From an uncultured Alphaproteobacteria bacterium (lineage in GTDB: Bacteria; Pseudomonadota; Alphaproteobacteria; HIMB59), in NCBI GenBank assembly GCA_902619375.1, contig CACNEB010000003.1, positions 1 to 64,000 on the forward strand: DNA of 64,000 nucleotides. The letters are read 5' to 3'. The notes under the pieces were generated by a model that did not search any database, had not been told where the DNA came from, and saw nothing but the letters and a program-made list of their open reading frames with translations. This document shows, piece after piece, positions 37,603 through 46,317 of the stretch. The first letter of the stretch is position 1. Every line of letters begins with the position of its first letter. Both the position numbers and the translations under genes were made by a program.

Positions 37603-37613
37603 TTTTTTAATTG

Positions 37614-38075
37614 ATGGATTTCGAAGCCAAGATAGCTGAATTAGGACTTTTAATACCAAAACCTGCTAAACCTGCAGGGAGTTATAAACCCTGCGTTATT
37701 GTTGATAATATTGCATATATATCTGGTCAAGGCCCATTACTTGAGGATGGGTCTTTTGCAAAAGGAAAAGTTGGGGCTGATGTTGATTTAGAGACAGCTC
37801 AAAATCACGCTAGGCTATGTGGATTAGCTATCTTATCTGCTTTAAAAAATGAAATAGGATCAATTAATCAAGTAGATCAATTAATAAAACTGACAGGTTT
37901 TGTAAATTGTATTGAGAGCTTCACACAGCAACCTTTAGTAATCAATGGTTGCTCGAATATGATGAAAGATATTTTTGGCGAGACTGGTGTTCATGCTCGA
38001 GCTGCAGTAGGAGTTAATTCTTTACCTTTAGGTTTTACGGTAGAAATTGAGGCAATTTTTAAAATCAAGAATTAA
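37614..38075 (+). CDS. ridA: RidA (YjgF/YER057c/UK114) family protein
   Basis: A 153-residue member of the RidA family, which hydrolyses reactive enamine/imine products of PLP enzymes and of some catabolic lyases. Family marks are YISGQGPLLEDG and HARAAVGVNSLPLGFTVEIE, in which the Arg binds the substrate carboxylate. It is longer at the N-terminus than E. coli RidA, as in the Rid4-7 type often kept in catabolic operons. ATG at 37614 is preferred to TTG at 37611. Confidence 0.9.
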   Translation: MDFEAKIAELGLLIPKPAKPAGSYKPCVIVDNIAYISGQGPLLEDGSFAKGKVGADVDLETAQNHARLCGLAILSALKNEIGSINQVDQLIKLTGFVNCIESFTQQPLVINGCSNMMKDIFGETGVHARAAVGVNSLPLGFTVEIEAIFKIKN

Positions 38076-38140
38076 TTTCTTAATTGACAATTAATTAAAT
38101 TTAGCAAAATATTTAATTATAAATATTTAGGGTTTGAATT

Positions 38141-39247
38141 ATGGATTTTAATTTTGAAAACAATACTATTAAGATAATTCATCAAAATAAGACATTTCAT
38201 TTGCATCCTATTTGGTTAAGAGAAAGACTACCAGGTGAAAATTATTTTGATTTAGATACTAATCAAAGATTATATGAACCATCCTCAATAGACCTAAAAT
38301 TGAAAATTACAAGTTGCAAATTATCAGATCACAAACTTGATGTTGAATTTAATGATGGGGCAAAAGGTCAATATCGTTTAAATGATCTTTTGATTGAAAT
38401 GGATGAAGAAAAAAATAAAAGAGGACCCTTGCCAAAAAGAATTTTGTGGAATTCTCAACTAGAAGATATACCTCAGGCTATTTTTGAAGTAGATATGGTT
38501 AAAAAAGAGTCTATGTATAATCTTCTTATGGATTTTTATAAATATGGATTTGTTATTATTAAAAATGTACCAACTGAAAGTAAGTATTTATTAAAATTTG
38601 TAAATTCAATAGGCCCAGTTAAGGTCACAAATTTTGGAGAATTTTTTGATGTAATGTCTAAACCAAATCCAAATGACCTAGCCTATAAACCTATTGCATT
38701 ACCACCTCATACCGATAACCCTTACAGAAAACCAGAAGCACCTGGAATACAGTTTTTGCACTGTTTAAAAAACGAAGTAAGTGGTGGTTTTTCTACTCTT
38801 GTTGATGGTTTTTCAGTTGCAGAATATATTAAATTAAATGAGCCAGAAGCATTTGAGTCTTTAACCAAAACAAATTTACGTTACCGATTTCAAGATAAAG
38901 ATATAATTTTAGAAAATTGGGGAGAGTTAATTGAATTAGACAAAGATGGCGACTATAAGCAAGTCAGGTATAGTACTAGAGTTGATTACGTGCCACCTTT
39001 AGAAAATGAAAAATTAGAGAGTTTTTACAAAGCGAGAAAATTATTAGGAGATTTATACACTTCATCTGACTTCGAGATAAAATTTAAGCTCTCACCTGGA
39101 GATGTCATGATGTTTGATAACCACAGACTTCTGCATGGAAGAACCTCATATGATTCGAGTGAGGGAGCTAGACATTTACAAGGTTGTTATCTAGAATTTG
39201 ATTCAACTGATGGCAAGCTTCGCCACCTAGCTCGAAAGTTCAAGTAG
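38141..39247 (+). CDS. Gamma-butyrobetaine hydroxylase-like 2-oxoglutarate/Fe(II) dioxygenase
   Basis: A 368-residue protein with an N-terminal DUF971-like domain (to about residue 90) and a TauD-fold catalytic domain. The iron ligands are H190 and D192 (PPHTDNPYR) and H332 (LLHGRTSY), with R344 for 2-oxoglutarate. Gamma-butyrobetaine hydroxylase makes carnitine; homologues oxidise other trimethylamines. The zinc-binding cysteines seen in the animal N-domain are absent (WLRERLPGENYFDLDTNQRL), a change seen in many bacterial relatives. Substrate therefore uncertain. It starts 65 nt after ridA. Confidence 0.85.
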   Translation: MDFNFENNTIKIIHQNKTFHLHPIWLRERLPGENYFDLDTNQRLYEPSSIDLKLKITSCKLSDHKLDVEFNDGAKGQYRLNDLLIEMDEEKNKRGPLPKRILWNSQLEDIPQAIFEVDMVKKESMYNLLMDFYKYGFVIIKNVPTESKYLLKFVNSIGPVKVTNFGEFFDVMSKPNPNDLAYKPIALPPHTDNPYRKPEAPGIQFLHCLKNEVSGGFSTLVDGFSVAEYIKLNEPEAFESLTKTNLRYRFQDKDIILENWGELIELDKDGDYKQVRYSTRVDYVPPLENEKLESFYKARKLLGDLYTSSDFEIKFKLSPGDVMMFDNHRLLHGRTSYDSSEGARHLQGCYLEFDSTDGKLRHLARKFK

Positions 39248-39254
39248 TTTTCAA

Positions 39255-40403
39255 ATGGCCGAGTTAGATATCATCTCGGCAGAGGTATTTGCATGTAAAT
39301 CAAACGCACCTCAAATTATTTGGGCAAAAGATATGTCTCCAATGTTTGAGGCCAACATCATCGTCAAACTTATCACTGAATCTGGTGTAGAATGTGTGGG
39401 AGGAGTGCTAATTCCAACAGAGCATCATTATGATCACTCTGTGGTCGAGTCCTGTCGAAATTTATTTCCTGAAATTCTAGGAAAAAATCTAAAACAACGA
39501 TCTAAACTAACTGAATTTATGTTAACTCGATGTGTTCCCCTCAACCCTCTTGCTGTTTCTTCTATTGATATTGCTATGTGGGATGGATATGCCAAGTCAA
39601 TCGACAAACCTCTTTGTGATGTTCTTGGAAGAAAAAGAGATAGTATTGCTTCTTATGCTTCTACTCCCCTTTTTCATAGTATCGATGAATATATAAACTT
39701 TGTTAAAAATTTAGAGGCCCAACATTTCCATACCGTCAAATTTCACACATGGTGTGATGTTGAATTTGATCTTCAAATGGTCTCTCAAGTCTGTCCGCTA
39801 TTTCCCAATATCAAATTTATGATTGATTGTGAGCAGCGATATAATCGTGAGGATGCGCTCATTCTAGGTAAAAAATTAGATGAATTAAATTTTATTTGGT
39901 TTGAAGCACCCTTTAATGATTTTGATTGGGAAAGCTATCAATGGCTTCGATCACAAATTAAAACACCAGTTATTGGTGCGGGAAACTCCATACTCAACCC
40001 CTTCCAAATTGAGCAGTCTCTCAAATTAGATGTTTTTCATCATGTTCGAGTAGATACTACCTATGTAGGCGGTATTACAAAAGTCTTAGAAGTAATGAAA
40101 ATAGCGAAGAATTTCAATAAAAATACTGAGCTTCAGTCTTGGTCCTACCCCTTAGGTCAAGCAGCGAATTTACATATTATGTTGAGCCATGATAATTGTG
40201 ATTATTTTGAACAAGTTGTCCCTTTTGAAGACCACGAGCATGGAGCAAAAACCTTTATTCGTACAGATCATAAGGGTGAAGTGACCGTGAACCCTGATCC
40301 TGGTCTAGGGATAGAAATAGACTGGGATGTGGTTCATCGAGATTGGTATTCACATCTAAAACTAGGTCCAAACGGGCTTGAATCAGAAATCCGATCAATC
40401 TAG
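39255..40403 (+). CDS. Enolase-superfamily protein (mandelate racemase/muconate lactonizing type)
   Basis: A 382-residue protein with an N-terminal capping domain and a modified TIM barrel. The general-base motif VKFH is at K162-H164, and metal ligands D191 (MIDCEQRYN) and E217 (WFEAPFND) are in place. The third ligand position reads GAGN, with Asn244 where Glu or Asp is usual. D267 is in RVDTTYVGG. Strand 7 reads ELQSWSYPLGQAAN, without the usual catalytic His. It may be a dehydratase or epimerase of altered chemistry, or inactive. It follows the dioxygenase by 7 nt. Confidence 0.82.
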   Translation: MAELDIISAEVFACKSNAPQIIWAKDMSPMFEANIIVKLITESGVECVGGVLIPTEHHYDHSVVESCRNLFPEILGKNLKQRSKLTEFMLTRCVPLNPLAVSSIDIAMWDGYAKSIDKPLCDVLGRKRDSIASYASTPLFHSIDEYINFVKNLEAQHFHTVKFHTWCDVEFDLQMVSQVCPLFPNIKFMIDCEQRYNREDALILGKKLDELNFIWFEAPFNDFDWESYQWLRSQIKTPVIGAGNSILNPFQIEQSLKLDVFHHVRVDTTYVGGITKVLEVMKIAKNFNKNTELQSWSYPLGQAANLHIMLSHDNCDYFEQVVPFEDHEHGAKTFIRTDHKGEVTVNPDPGLGIEIDWDVVHRDWYSHLKLGPNGLESEIRSI

Positions 40404-40429
40404 TTTCCCATCATCAAGTATAAAAGGTC

Positions 40430-40954
40430 ATGAAGTGGCTGATTCAAATTATAAGCATCATCGCAATTATGACAGGAACAAGTATGGCACAAAACCTCTA
40501 TAATTTTTCTATTAACGATATTGATGGAAATGTAATCAATTTTAATGAATTTCAAGGAAAACCTATTTTGCTAGTGAACACTGCAAGTCGATGTGGTTTC
40601 ACAAAACAGTATGCTAATCTCTCTAATCTGCATCGAGAGTACTTAGATAAAAATCTTATTATCATTAGCACTCCTTCCAATTCTTTTAAGCAAGAATTAA
40701 GTGAGGAGGAAGACGTCAAAGAATTTTGTCTCGTAAACTATCAAACAAAATTTATTTTAACCGAGATCATAGATGTTAAAGGAGATAATGCTCACCCTCT
40801 TTATCAATGGATAGCAAGTGACTATGGGAAAACCCCACAATGGAATTTTTATAAATATTTATTCGATGGTCAGGGTAATCTAGTTGAAAGCTGGTCGTCG
40901 ATGACAAAACCTGATAGCAAAAAAATTACATCAAAAATTGATCAATTAATTTAA
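40430..40954 (+). CDS. Glutathione peroxidase family protein, exported
   Basis: A 174-residue thiol peroxidase with a cleavable signal (IISIIAIMTGTSMA-QN, about residue 20), so it acts in the periplasm. The peroxidatic Cys55 is in NTASRCGFTKQYANL; cysteine, not selenocysteine, is coded. W in APQWNF-like TPQWNFYKYLFDG completes the active site. It reduces peroxides with thioredoxin or glutathione. It lies 26 nt after the enolase-like gene and 17 nt before pirin. Confidence 0.92.
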   Translation: MKWLIQIISIIAIMTGTSMAQNLYNFSINDIDGNVINFNEFQGKPILLVNTASRCGFTKQYANLSNLHREYLDKNLIIISTPSNSFKQELSEEEDVKEFCLVNYQTKFILTEIIDVKGDNAHPLYQWIASDYGKTPQWNFYKYLFDGQGNLVESWSSMTKPDSKKITSKIDQLI

Positions 40955-40971
40955 ATACAGGAGAAATTAAA

Positions 40972-41673
40972 ATGATTACTTTAAGAAAGAGTGAAGACAG
41001 AGGCCCAAGTAATTTTGGATGGCTAGATAGCAAGCATACTTTTTCCTTTGGCCATTATTATGATCCTCAAAATATGGGATTTGGGAATCTCCGAGTTATT
41101 AATGATGACCGAGTAGATGGAGGAAGAGGCTTTGATGCTCATCCTCATAACAACATGGAAATTATTTCTTATGTTATTGAGGGCGCCTTAGAACATAAAG
41201 ATAGCATGGGAACTGGCTCGGTTATCAAATCAGGAGATGTGCAACATATGAGTGCTGGAACTGGTGTTGTTCATAGTGAATTTAATCATTCTCCCACAGA
41301 GAAAGTGCATTTCTTACAGATTTGGATTGTGCCCAAAGAACGTGATATTGAGCCTAAATATAATCAAAAATATTTCAGTGAAGAAGATAAGCTAAATAAA
41401 TTAGCTAAAATTATATCCCCTAATGGATCTGATAATTCGATTGAAATAAATCAAGATACAACCATATTTGCCTCGATTGTTGACAAAGACGGTGAAGTTA
41501 AATTTACACCTTCCAACGATAAAGATTATTGGATTCATGTTGTTCAAGGAAATGTAAATTTTCAAGAATACAATTTAAAAGAAGGCGATGGCGTTGCTAT
41601 CACTAAAGGGGAGTTATCAGAGATGATTTTTCGATCTTCTAATAAAGGAGAGTTTTTATTATTTGAAATATAA
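40972..41673 (+). CDS. Pirin family protein (YhhW-like)
   Basis: A 233-residue double-cupin protein. The metal site of the N-terminal cupin uses histidines in GFDAHPHNNMEIISYVIEG and the region QHMSAGTGVVHSEFNHS. Bacterial pirins such as YhhW oxidise flavonols in vitro; physiological role unknown. A GGAG Shine-Dalgarno precedes the ATG. A strong hairpin closes the transcript immediately after the stop. Confidence 0.9.
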   Translation: MITLRKSEDRGPSNFGWLDSKHTFSFGHYYDPQNMGFGNLRVINDDRVDGGRGFDAHPHNNMEIISYVIEGALEHKDSMGTGSVIKSGDVQHMSAGTGVVHSEFNHSPTEKVHFLQIWIVPKERDIEPKYNQKYFSEEDKLNKLAKIISPNGSDNSIEINQDTTIFASIVDKDGEVKFTPSNDKDYWIHVVQGNVNFQEYNLKEGDGVAITKGELSEMIFRSSNKGEFLLFEI

Positions 41674-41703
41674 AAAAAGGGGCACATAATGTGCCCCTTT
41701 TTT
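41673..41703. terminator. Bidirectional intrinsic terminator
   Basis: GGGGCACAT-A-ATGTGCCCC flanked by six A and six T, between pirin (plus) and amtB (minus). It works in both directions and overlaps the pirin stop codon. Confidence 0.95.
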
Positions 41704-41722
41704 AGGAGTACTATAAATAAGA

Positions 41723-43003
41723 TTATTTAAATTCTGGGTAAGCGACTGTTGTTAATTCAGCACTATCTAAACCAGATGCTTCGGTCTCTTCTGATACTCT
41801 TAAGCCTATAGTTCCTTTTAGAATATAAAAGAATACGCCACTTAAAGGTACAACTAAGACAGCTGCAGCAACAATTCCTATTAATTGCACTAGGAAATCG
41901 CCGCTACCAAAAATACCTACGGCCAATGTTCCCCAAATACCTGCAACTAAGTGTGCTGATATTGCACCGACAACATCATCGATTTTCATTTTGTCGAGCA
42001 TTGGGATAGCGATAGTACAAAGAATACCACCTATTGCACCAACAATCATAGATAAGAAGTGGTTGCTTAAATCTGGACCTGCAGTAATAGCAACAAGACC
42101 CGCAATAGCACCGTTCAATGCAATAGATAGATCAATTTTTTTATACAATAGCTGTGATAAAATAATTGCAGCCACAACACCACCACATGCAGCAATATTT
42201 GTGTTTACAACAACAATTGACATTGCAGAAGCATCAGCGGCACTACCAAGTGCTAATTGAGATCCACCGTTAAATCCAAACCATCCAAACCAAAGGATGA
42301 AGGTACCAAGGCATGCTAAAGGCATGTTCGCACCAGCGATTGGAGATATCTTTCCATCTGCACCATATTTTCCAGCTCTAGGACCAAGAATTAAACAGCC
42401 AGTTAAAGCTGCCCATCCACCTACTGAGTGAACTATTGTAGATCCAGCAAAATCAGAAAAGCCCATTTCTGTGAGCCATCCACCGCCCCAAGTCCAAGAA
42501 CCATAAATTGGGTAAATAATTCCTGTCATAAATGCCGCAAATATCATAAATGGCCATACTTTAATTCTTTCTGCACATGCACCAGATACGATTGAAATTG
42601 CTGTAGCACAGAACACCATTTGGAAGAACCAGTCTGATGCTAAAGAGTAGCCACCCTCTTCAGTTGCAGCTGTTAAATCATCAGCAGTATCGTAAAACAT
42701 GCCACCTAATGAACCTATCCAACCTGAAACATCTACATACATTAAACTGTAACCGATAAGATAAAACATTATCCCTGCAATTGAGTATAATGCTATATTT
42801 TTTAATAAAATTGCTGATGTGTTTTTTTTACGAACAAATCCAGCTTCTAACATGGCAAAACCTAATGCCATGAACATCACTAAGACTCCACTAAAAACAA
42901 ATAAAAATGTATTAAATACAAAAGCTGTTTCAGCAGATACTTCCGCACTTGCAACTCCAGAGAAGAGCAAAGTAGGGATTAAGAAAGTTAATATTTTTTT
43001 CAT
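41723..43003 (-). CDS. amtB: Ammonium transporter AmtB
   Basis: A 426-residue, 11-helix channel with an N-terminal signal (TFLIPTLLFSGVASA). Family motifs are DFAGSTIVHSVGGWAAL (first pore His region), GTFILWFGWFGFNGGSQLA and AHLVAGIWGTLAVGIFG (second pore His). The C-terminal tail (SEETEASGLDSAELTTVAYPEF) is the usual docking site for PII. It lies 9 nt after glnK, the classical pairing for ammonium uptake under nitrogen limitation. Confidence 0.98.
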   Translation of the reverse strand: MKKILTFLIPTLLFSGVASAEVSAETAFVFNTFLFVFSGVLVMFMALGFAMLEAGFVRKKNTSAILLKNIALYSIAGIMFYLIGYSLMYVDVSGWIGSLGGMFYDTADDLTAATEEGGYSLASDWFFQMVFCATAISIVSGACAERIKVWPFMIFAAFMTGIIYPIYGSWTWGGGWLTEMGFSDFAGSTIVHSVGGWAALTGCLILGPRAGKYGADGKISPIAGANMPLACLGTFILWFGWFGFNGGSQLALGSAADASAMSIVVVNTNIAACGGVVAAIILSQLLYKKIDLSIALNGAIAGLVAITAGPDLSNHFLSMIVGAIGGILCTIAIPMLDKMKIDDVVGAISAHLVAGIWGTLAVGIFGSGDFLVQLIGIVAAAVLVVPLSGVFFYILKGTIGLRVSEETEASGLDSAELTTVAYPEFK

Positions 43004-43012
43004 TGGATCTCC

Positions 43013-43354
43013 TTATTTAATCGCCTCAGCGCCTCGTTCTCCTGTACGTATTCGGACAACTTCTTGCACTTCAGTTACAAAAATTTTGCCATCTCCAATT
43101 TTTCCTGATTTTACTGCCTCAGAAATCGTTGTTATGACTTTTTCGACGTCTGCAGAATCTACTAAAACCTCTGCTCGAGATTTAGGAAGAAAATGTACCT
43201 CATATTCTGCGCCTCGGTACAGTTCGGTATGACCCTTTTGGCGCCCATATCCTTTAGCCTCAACAATAGTTAAACCTTGGATGTCAACACCTGTAAGTGC
43301 TTGTCTCAAAGCTTCAACTTTATCGGGCTTGATAATTGCTGTTATTAGTTTCAT
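43013..43354 (-). CDS. glnK: PII signal-transduction protein (GlnK/GlnB)
   Basis: A 113-residue trimeric regulator that reads ATP/ADP and 2-oxoglutarate and gates AmtB. The T-loop GRQKGHTELYRGAEYEVHFLP carries the uridylylation Tyr51. The C-terminal TGERG motif is present. Position before amtB supports GlnK rather than GlnB, though the two are alike in sequence. The 210 nt upstream hold no gene that I can support. Confidence 0.96.
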   Translation of the reverse strand: MKLITAIIKPDKVEALRQALTGVDIQGLTIVEAKGYGRQKGHTELYRGAEYEVHFLPKSRAEVLVDSADVEKVITTISEAVKSGKIGDGKIFVTEVQEVVRIRTGERGAEAIK

Positions 43355-43564
43355 AAATACCTCTCTTATTTTTGAGTTGTGAAACTTATAAATACTGAAT
43401 CAAAAAAAAAATAATGCTAAGAAGTTAATGAAACTATGCATCTAGTGAATATCCAAGATTGCCCAATAAAATCAGTCATATTGGCAAAAAAACATTAAAT
43501 AATATTACTAAAATAATTAAAAAAGCTAGGCTATATATTAAATTAATTAGTTGGCGTTCATGAC

Positions 43565-44137
43565 TTAAAGAGGATTCTTCCAATCAACTTGATAAATTGC
43601 TTCATTTCTTCGAAGATTAGGCAATGTAAAAGGGCCATCATAAGTAGCTTTGATAGCAGGTCCGATAACTTTAATATTATCGGTATTTAACATACTTTTT
43701 AAAACATCTCGGTGTTTATAAAAATTTTTATCGGAAGCAAAACCAGAATATCTAATTACTGCAAAATAACCTGGCTCAATTGAAGAAATTTTCACTGAAT
43801 TATCTGATGGTAAAGGTATTTCATTTGGTTTGTATTTACTTGGTAAATAAAATTGCATAACGTACTCGTTTTCAATTTGAGTAACATTCACAGGTGTGGT
43901 CATTGCAATTTTTTCACTTTGTTTATTGTTCCCAGAAATATAATTAAAGAGCTTTCGAAATCCATTATTTTGATTAGTGTATTGGGTTTGAACTACTAGA
44001 CGCTCCTCGTAAAATCTAATTTCATACTTATCTGTCTGATGAACTACTTTATAAGGTGATTCACTATAGGCCATTAATTCTTGTACCACGAGTAACATGA
44101 ATAGAAAGTATTTAATCATTAAAAATTTGAATTTCAT
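43565..44137 (-). CDS. SOUL heme-binding family protein
   Basis: A 190-residue protein with a signal peptide (MKFKFLMIKYFLFMLLVVQELMA) and a SOUL domain: YKVVHQTDKYEIRFYEERLVVQT, then KIAMTTPVNV and FTLPNLRRNEAIYQVDW. SOUL proteins bind heme or other tetrapyrroles. The ATG at 44137, with GGGGAG nine bases before it, is chosen over 44164. It overlaps the upstream SH3-like gene by 26 nt. Confidence 0.88.
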   Translation of the reverse strand: MKFKFLMIKYFLFMLLVVQELMAYSESPYKVVHQTDKYEIRFYEERLVVQTQYTNQNNGFRKLFNYISGNNKQSEKIAMTTPVNVTQIENEYVMQFYLPSKYKPNEIPLPSDNSVKISSIEPGYFAVIRYSGFASDKNFYKHRDVLKSMLNTDNIKVIGPAIKATYDGPFTLPNLRRNEAIYQVDWKNPL

Positions 44138-44645
44138 TGTTAGAGACTCCCCATAATCTATCATCTATAGGTATCCATCCTTTGACAGAGGATGTATTGC
44201 CCTCAGGTATACTGATTTTTACCATTGTTTCTTTTACCTCTAACAAGTTTACAATTTTTGGTGCTTGTATTACTCCTTTTTGAATAGTCATCCAAGACTC
44301 AGGGTCATAAGATTTCAATGCATAAAGTTCAATATCCTCTAATATAAGCAAAGTTCTTTTTTTAGATAACTGATTGTGAGCAATCCAACCTTGTATTCCA
44401 TTAAATAATTCAATGCGGTACCAATCCGTATAAGAACTCCAACTATTTCTAAACTCTTCAATAATCTTTACAGGCATATTTTCCTGTGTAAGGAGAAATT
44501 TCTCTGTTTGTTTACTCAAATCTTGATTGTCGGGATAATGACGTAACCATGACTTATCATGAGCTAAGGATTTATAATATGGAATATGTTTATCAGAATA
44601 TGAAGATAATGGGAGCATCAGAAACAAAAGCACCAGCCTGATCAT
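44112..44645 (-). CDS. SH3-like domain protein, exported
   Basis: A 177-residue protein with a signal peptide (MIRLVLLFLMLPLSSYS) and a bacterial SH3-like region: SWLRHYPDNQDLSKQ and NSWSSYTDWYRIELFNGIQGWIAHNQL. A second repeat ends in SSVKGWIPIDDRLWG. Such domains bind peptidoglycan or protein partners in the periplasm. The ATG at 44645 gives a clean signal sequence; an upstream TTG at 44672 would overlap betA. Partner genes: betA upstream, SOUL downstream. Confidence 0.8.
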   Translation of the reverse strand: MIRLVLLFLMLPLSSYSDKHIPYYKSLAHDKSWLRHYPDNQDLSKQTEKFLLTQENMPVKIIEEFRNSWSSYTDWYRIELFNGIQGWIAHNQLSKKRTLLILEDIELYALKSYDPESWMTIQKGVIQAPKIVNLLEVKETMVKISIPEGNTSSVKGWIPIDDRLWGVSNNEIQIFND

Positions 44646-44650
44646 AAATT

Positions 44651-46309
44651 TTATCTTTGTGAATTTTGCCAATTTGGGTGGGTATAAGGTTGTAGATTTG
44701 ATGGTGCTAAAAGAGGTTTTCCCAAGATATGATCTGAGGCTTTCTCACCAGTCATTATTGACGGTGCATTAAGGTTACCATTACATATTTGAGGAAAAAT
44801 TGATGAGTCTGCAAGGTATAGATTTGAAAAACCCTTTACTTTACAATCGTTTAGAACGACAGAAGAAGGGTCATCTTCTTTTCCAATCTTGCAGGTACCA
44901 CATGGATGATAGGCACTTTCACAATTATTTTTTATAAATTCGTCAAGGCCTTCATCTGAAACAACGTCATCGCCAGGTTGGATTTCATCTCCTTTAAAAG
45001 GAACTAGGGCCTCTTGGCTCAATATCTCTCTACTAAGTCTAAGTGATTTTCTAAAGTTTGGAAAATCATCTTCATGAGACATGTAATTGAATTTTATCGT
45101 TGGTGAGTCAAATGGGTTGCTAGATTTTAATTTTACAAAACCTCTAGATTTTGAACGCATTGGCCCTACATGCAATTGAAAACCATGACCCTCGCTAGGT
45201 GCCTTTCCGTCATATCTAATAGCGACTGGAAGAAAATGAAATTGTATATCTGGATATGGTATGTTTTTATCAGAGCGAATGAAACCAAGAGTTTCAAATT
45301 GGTTTGTTGCACCTGGCCCACTTTTAAAAAACATCCATTGCATGCCGATAAGTAATTTGGAGAAAGGATTTAAATACTTATTAAGTGTTACTGGTTGTAG
45401 ACATTTAACTTGAAAATAAACTTCTAAATGGTCTTGTAAGTTTTTACCAACACCTGGTAAGTTTTTAATAACTTTGATCCCCAAACTATTTAAATCATCG
45501 CCATCTCCAATGCCCGATCTTTGAAGAATTGTTGGACTATTGATAGCGCCAGCTGATAAAATAACACCAATATTTGCACTAAAGGTTTTTTTTTGGCCCC
45601 GATGGAATACTTCAACTCCCTTAGCTTTGTCTTCATGAAAAATTATTTTATCAACTAGAACCTTTGTTATAAGTTGTACATTTTTTTTTGCTAATGCAGG
45701 CTTTAAATAAGCTTTTGCTGTTGAAAAACGAGAGCCTTTCCAAACAGTCATATCAGCTGGTCCAAAACCCTCCTGTCGAAAGCCATTATAGTCATCAGTG
45801 TAAGTGTATCCCGCCTGCTCCGTCGCTTTTACAAATGCATTGTGTAATGGGTTATCTCTTTTGCCATGAGTAATGTTTAGTGGACCAGATTTTCCTCTAA
45901 ACTCTGAATTGCCACCATGGCTTGCTTCCATTCTTTGAAAATATGGAAGGACATCGGGATAATCCCAACCTTTTGCACCACTTTCAGCCCACTCATTATA
46001 ATCACCAGCGTTTCCTCTAACATAAATCATTCCGTTAATTGACGAAGACCCTCCAATAACTTTACCTCTAGGGCAAACGAGAGACCTACCATTTAAAGTA
46101 GGCTCGGGCTCTGCTTTATAACCCCAATCAAATTTATTCATATTCATTGGGTATGAGAGTGCTGCAGGCATTTGTATAAAAGGGCTGTTGTCATTTCCTC
46201 CAAATTCTAATACCAGAATTTTTAATTGAGGGTTTTCCCCAAGTCTATATGCTATTGTAGATCCCGCTGATCCTGAGCCAATTACGATATAATCAGGTTT
46301 TTCAAACAT
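44651..46309 (-). CDS. betA: Choline dehydrogenase (GMC oxidoreductase)
   Basis: A 552-residue FAD enzyme that oxidises choline to betaine aldehyde and on to glycine betaine. The FAD loop is VIGSGSAGSTIAYRL near residue 10, GMC signatures GKVIGGSSSINGMIYVRG and GAINSPTILQRSGIG follow, and the active-site His lies in SAYHPCGTCKIG. Other GMC alcohols remain possible, but length and motifs fit BetA. betB and betI are not adjacent; the aldehyde dehydrogenase at 28920 may serve. It lies 8 nt after the photolyase-like gene. Confidence 0.9.
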   Translation of the reverse strand: MFEKPDYIVIGSGSAGSTIAYRLGENPQLKILVLEFGGNDNSPFIQMPAALSYPMNMNKFDWGYKAEPEPTLNGRSLVCPRGKVIGGSSSINGMIYVRGNAGDYNEWAESGAKGWDYPDVLPYFQRMEASHGGNSEFRGKSGPLNITHGKRDNPLHNAFVKATEQAGYTYTDDYNGFRQEGFGPADMTVWKGSRFSTAKAYLKPALAKKNVQLITKVLVDKIIFHEDKAKGVEVFHRGQKKTFSANIGVILSAGAINSPTILQRSGIGDGDDLNSLGIKVIKNLPGVGKNLQDHLEVYFQVKCLQPVTLNKYLNPFSKLLIGMQWMFFKSGPGATNQFETLGFIRSDKNIPYPDIQFHFLPVAIRYDGKAPSEGHGFQLHVGPMRSKSRGFVKLKSSNPFDSPTIKFNYMSHEDDFPNFRKSLRLSREILSQEALVPFKGDEIQPGDDVVSDEGLDEFIKNNCESAYHPCGTCKIGKEDDPSSVVLNDCKVKGFSNLYLADSSIFPQICNGNLNAPSIMTGEKASDHILGKPLLAPSNLQPYTHPNWQNSQR

Positions 46310-46317
46310 AGATTAGT

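Noticed and set aside
42819..43232. 137-codon frame antisense to amtB and glnK
   Set aside because: Entirely covered by two strongly conserved genes on the other strand.
43355..43564. Possible gene or sigma-54 promoter between glnK and the SOUL gene
   Set aside because: Only a very short frame, and no convincing GG-N10-GC element was visible.
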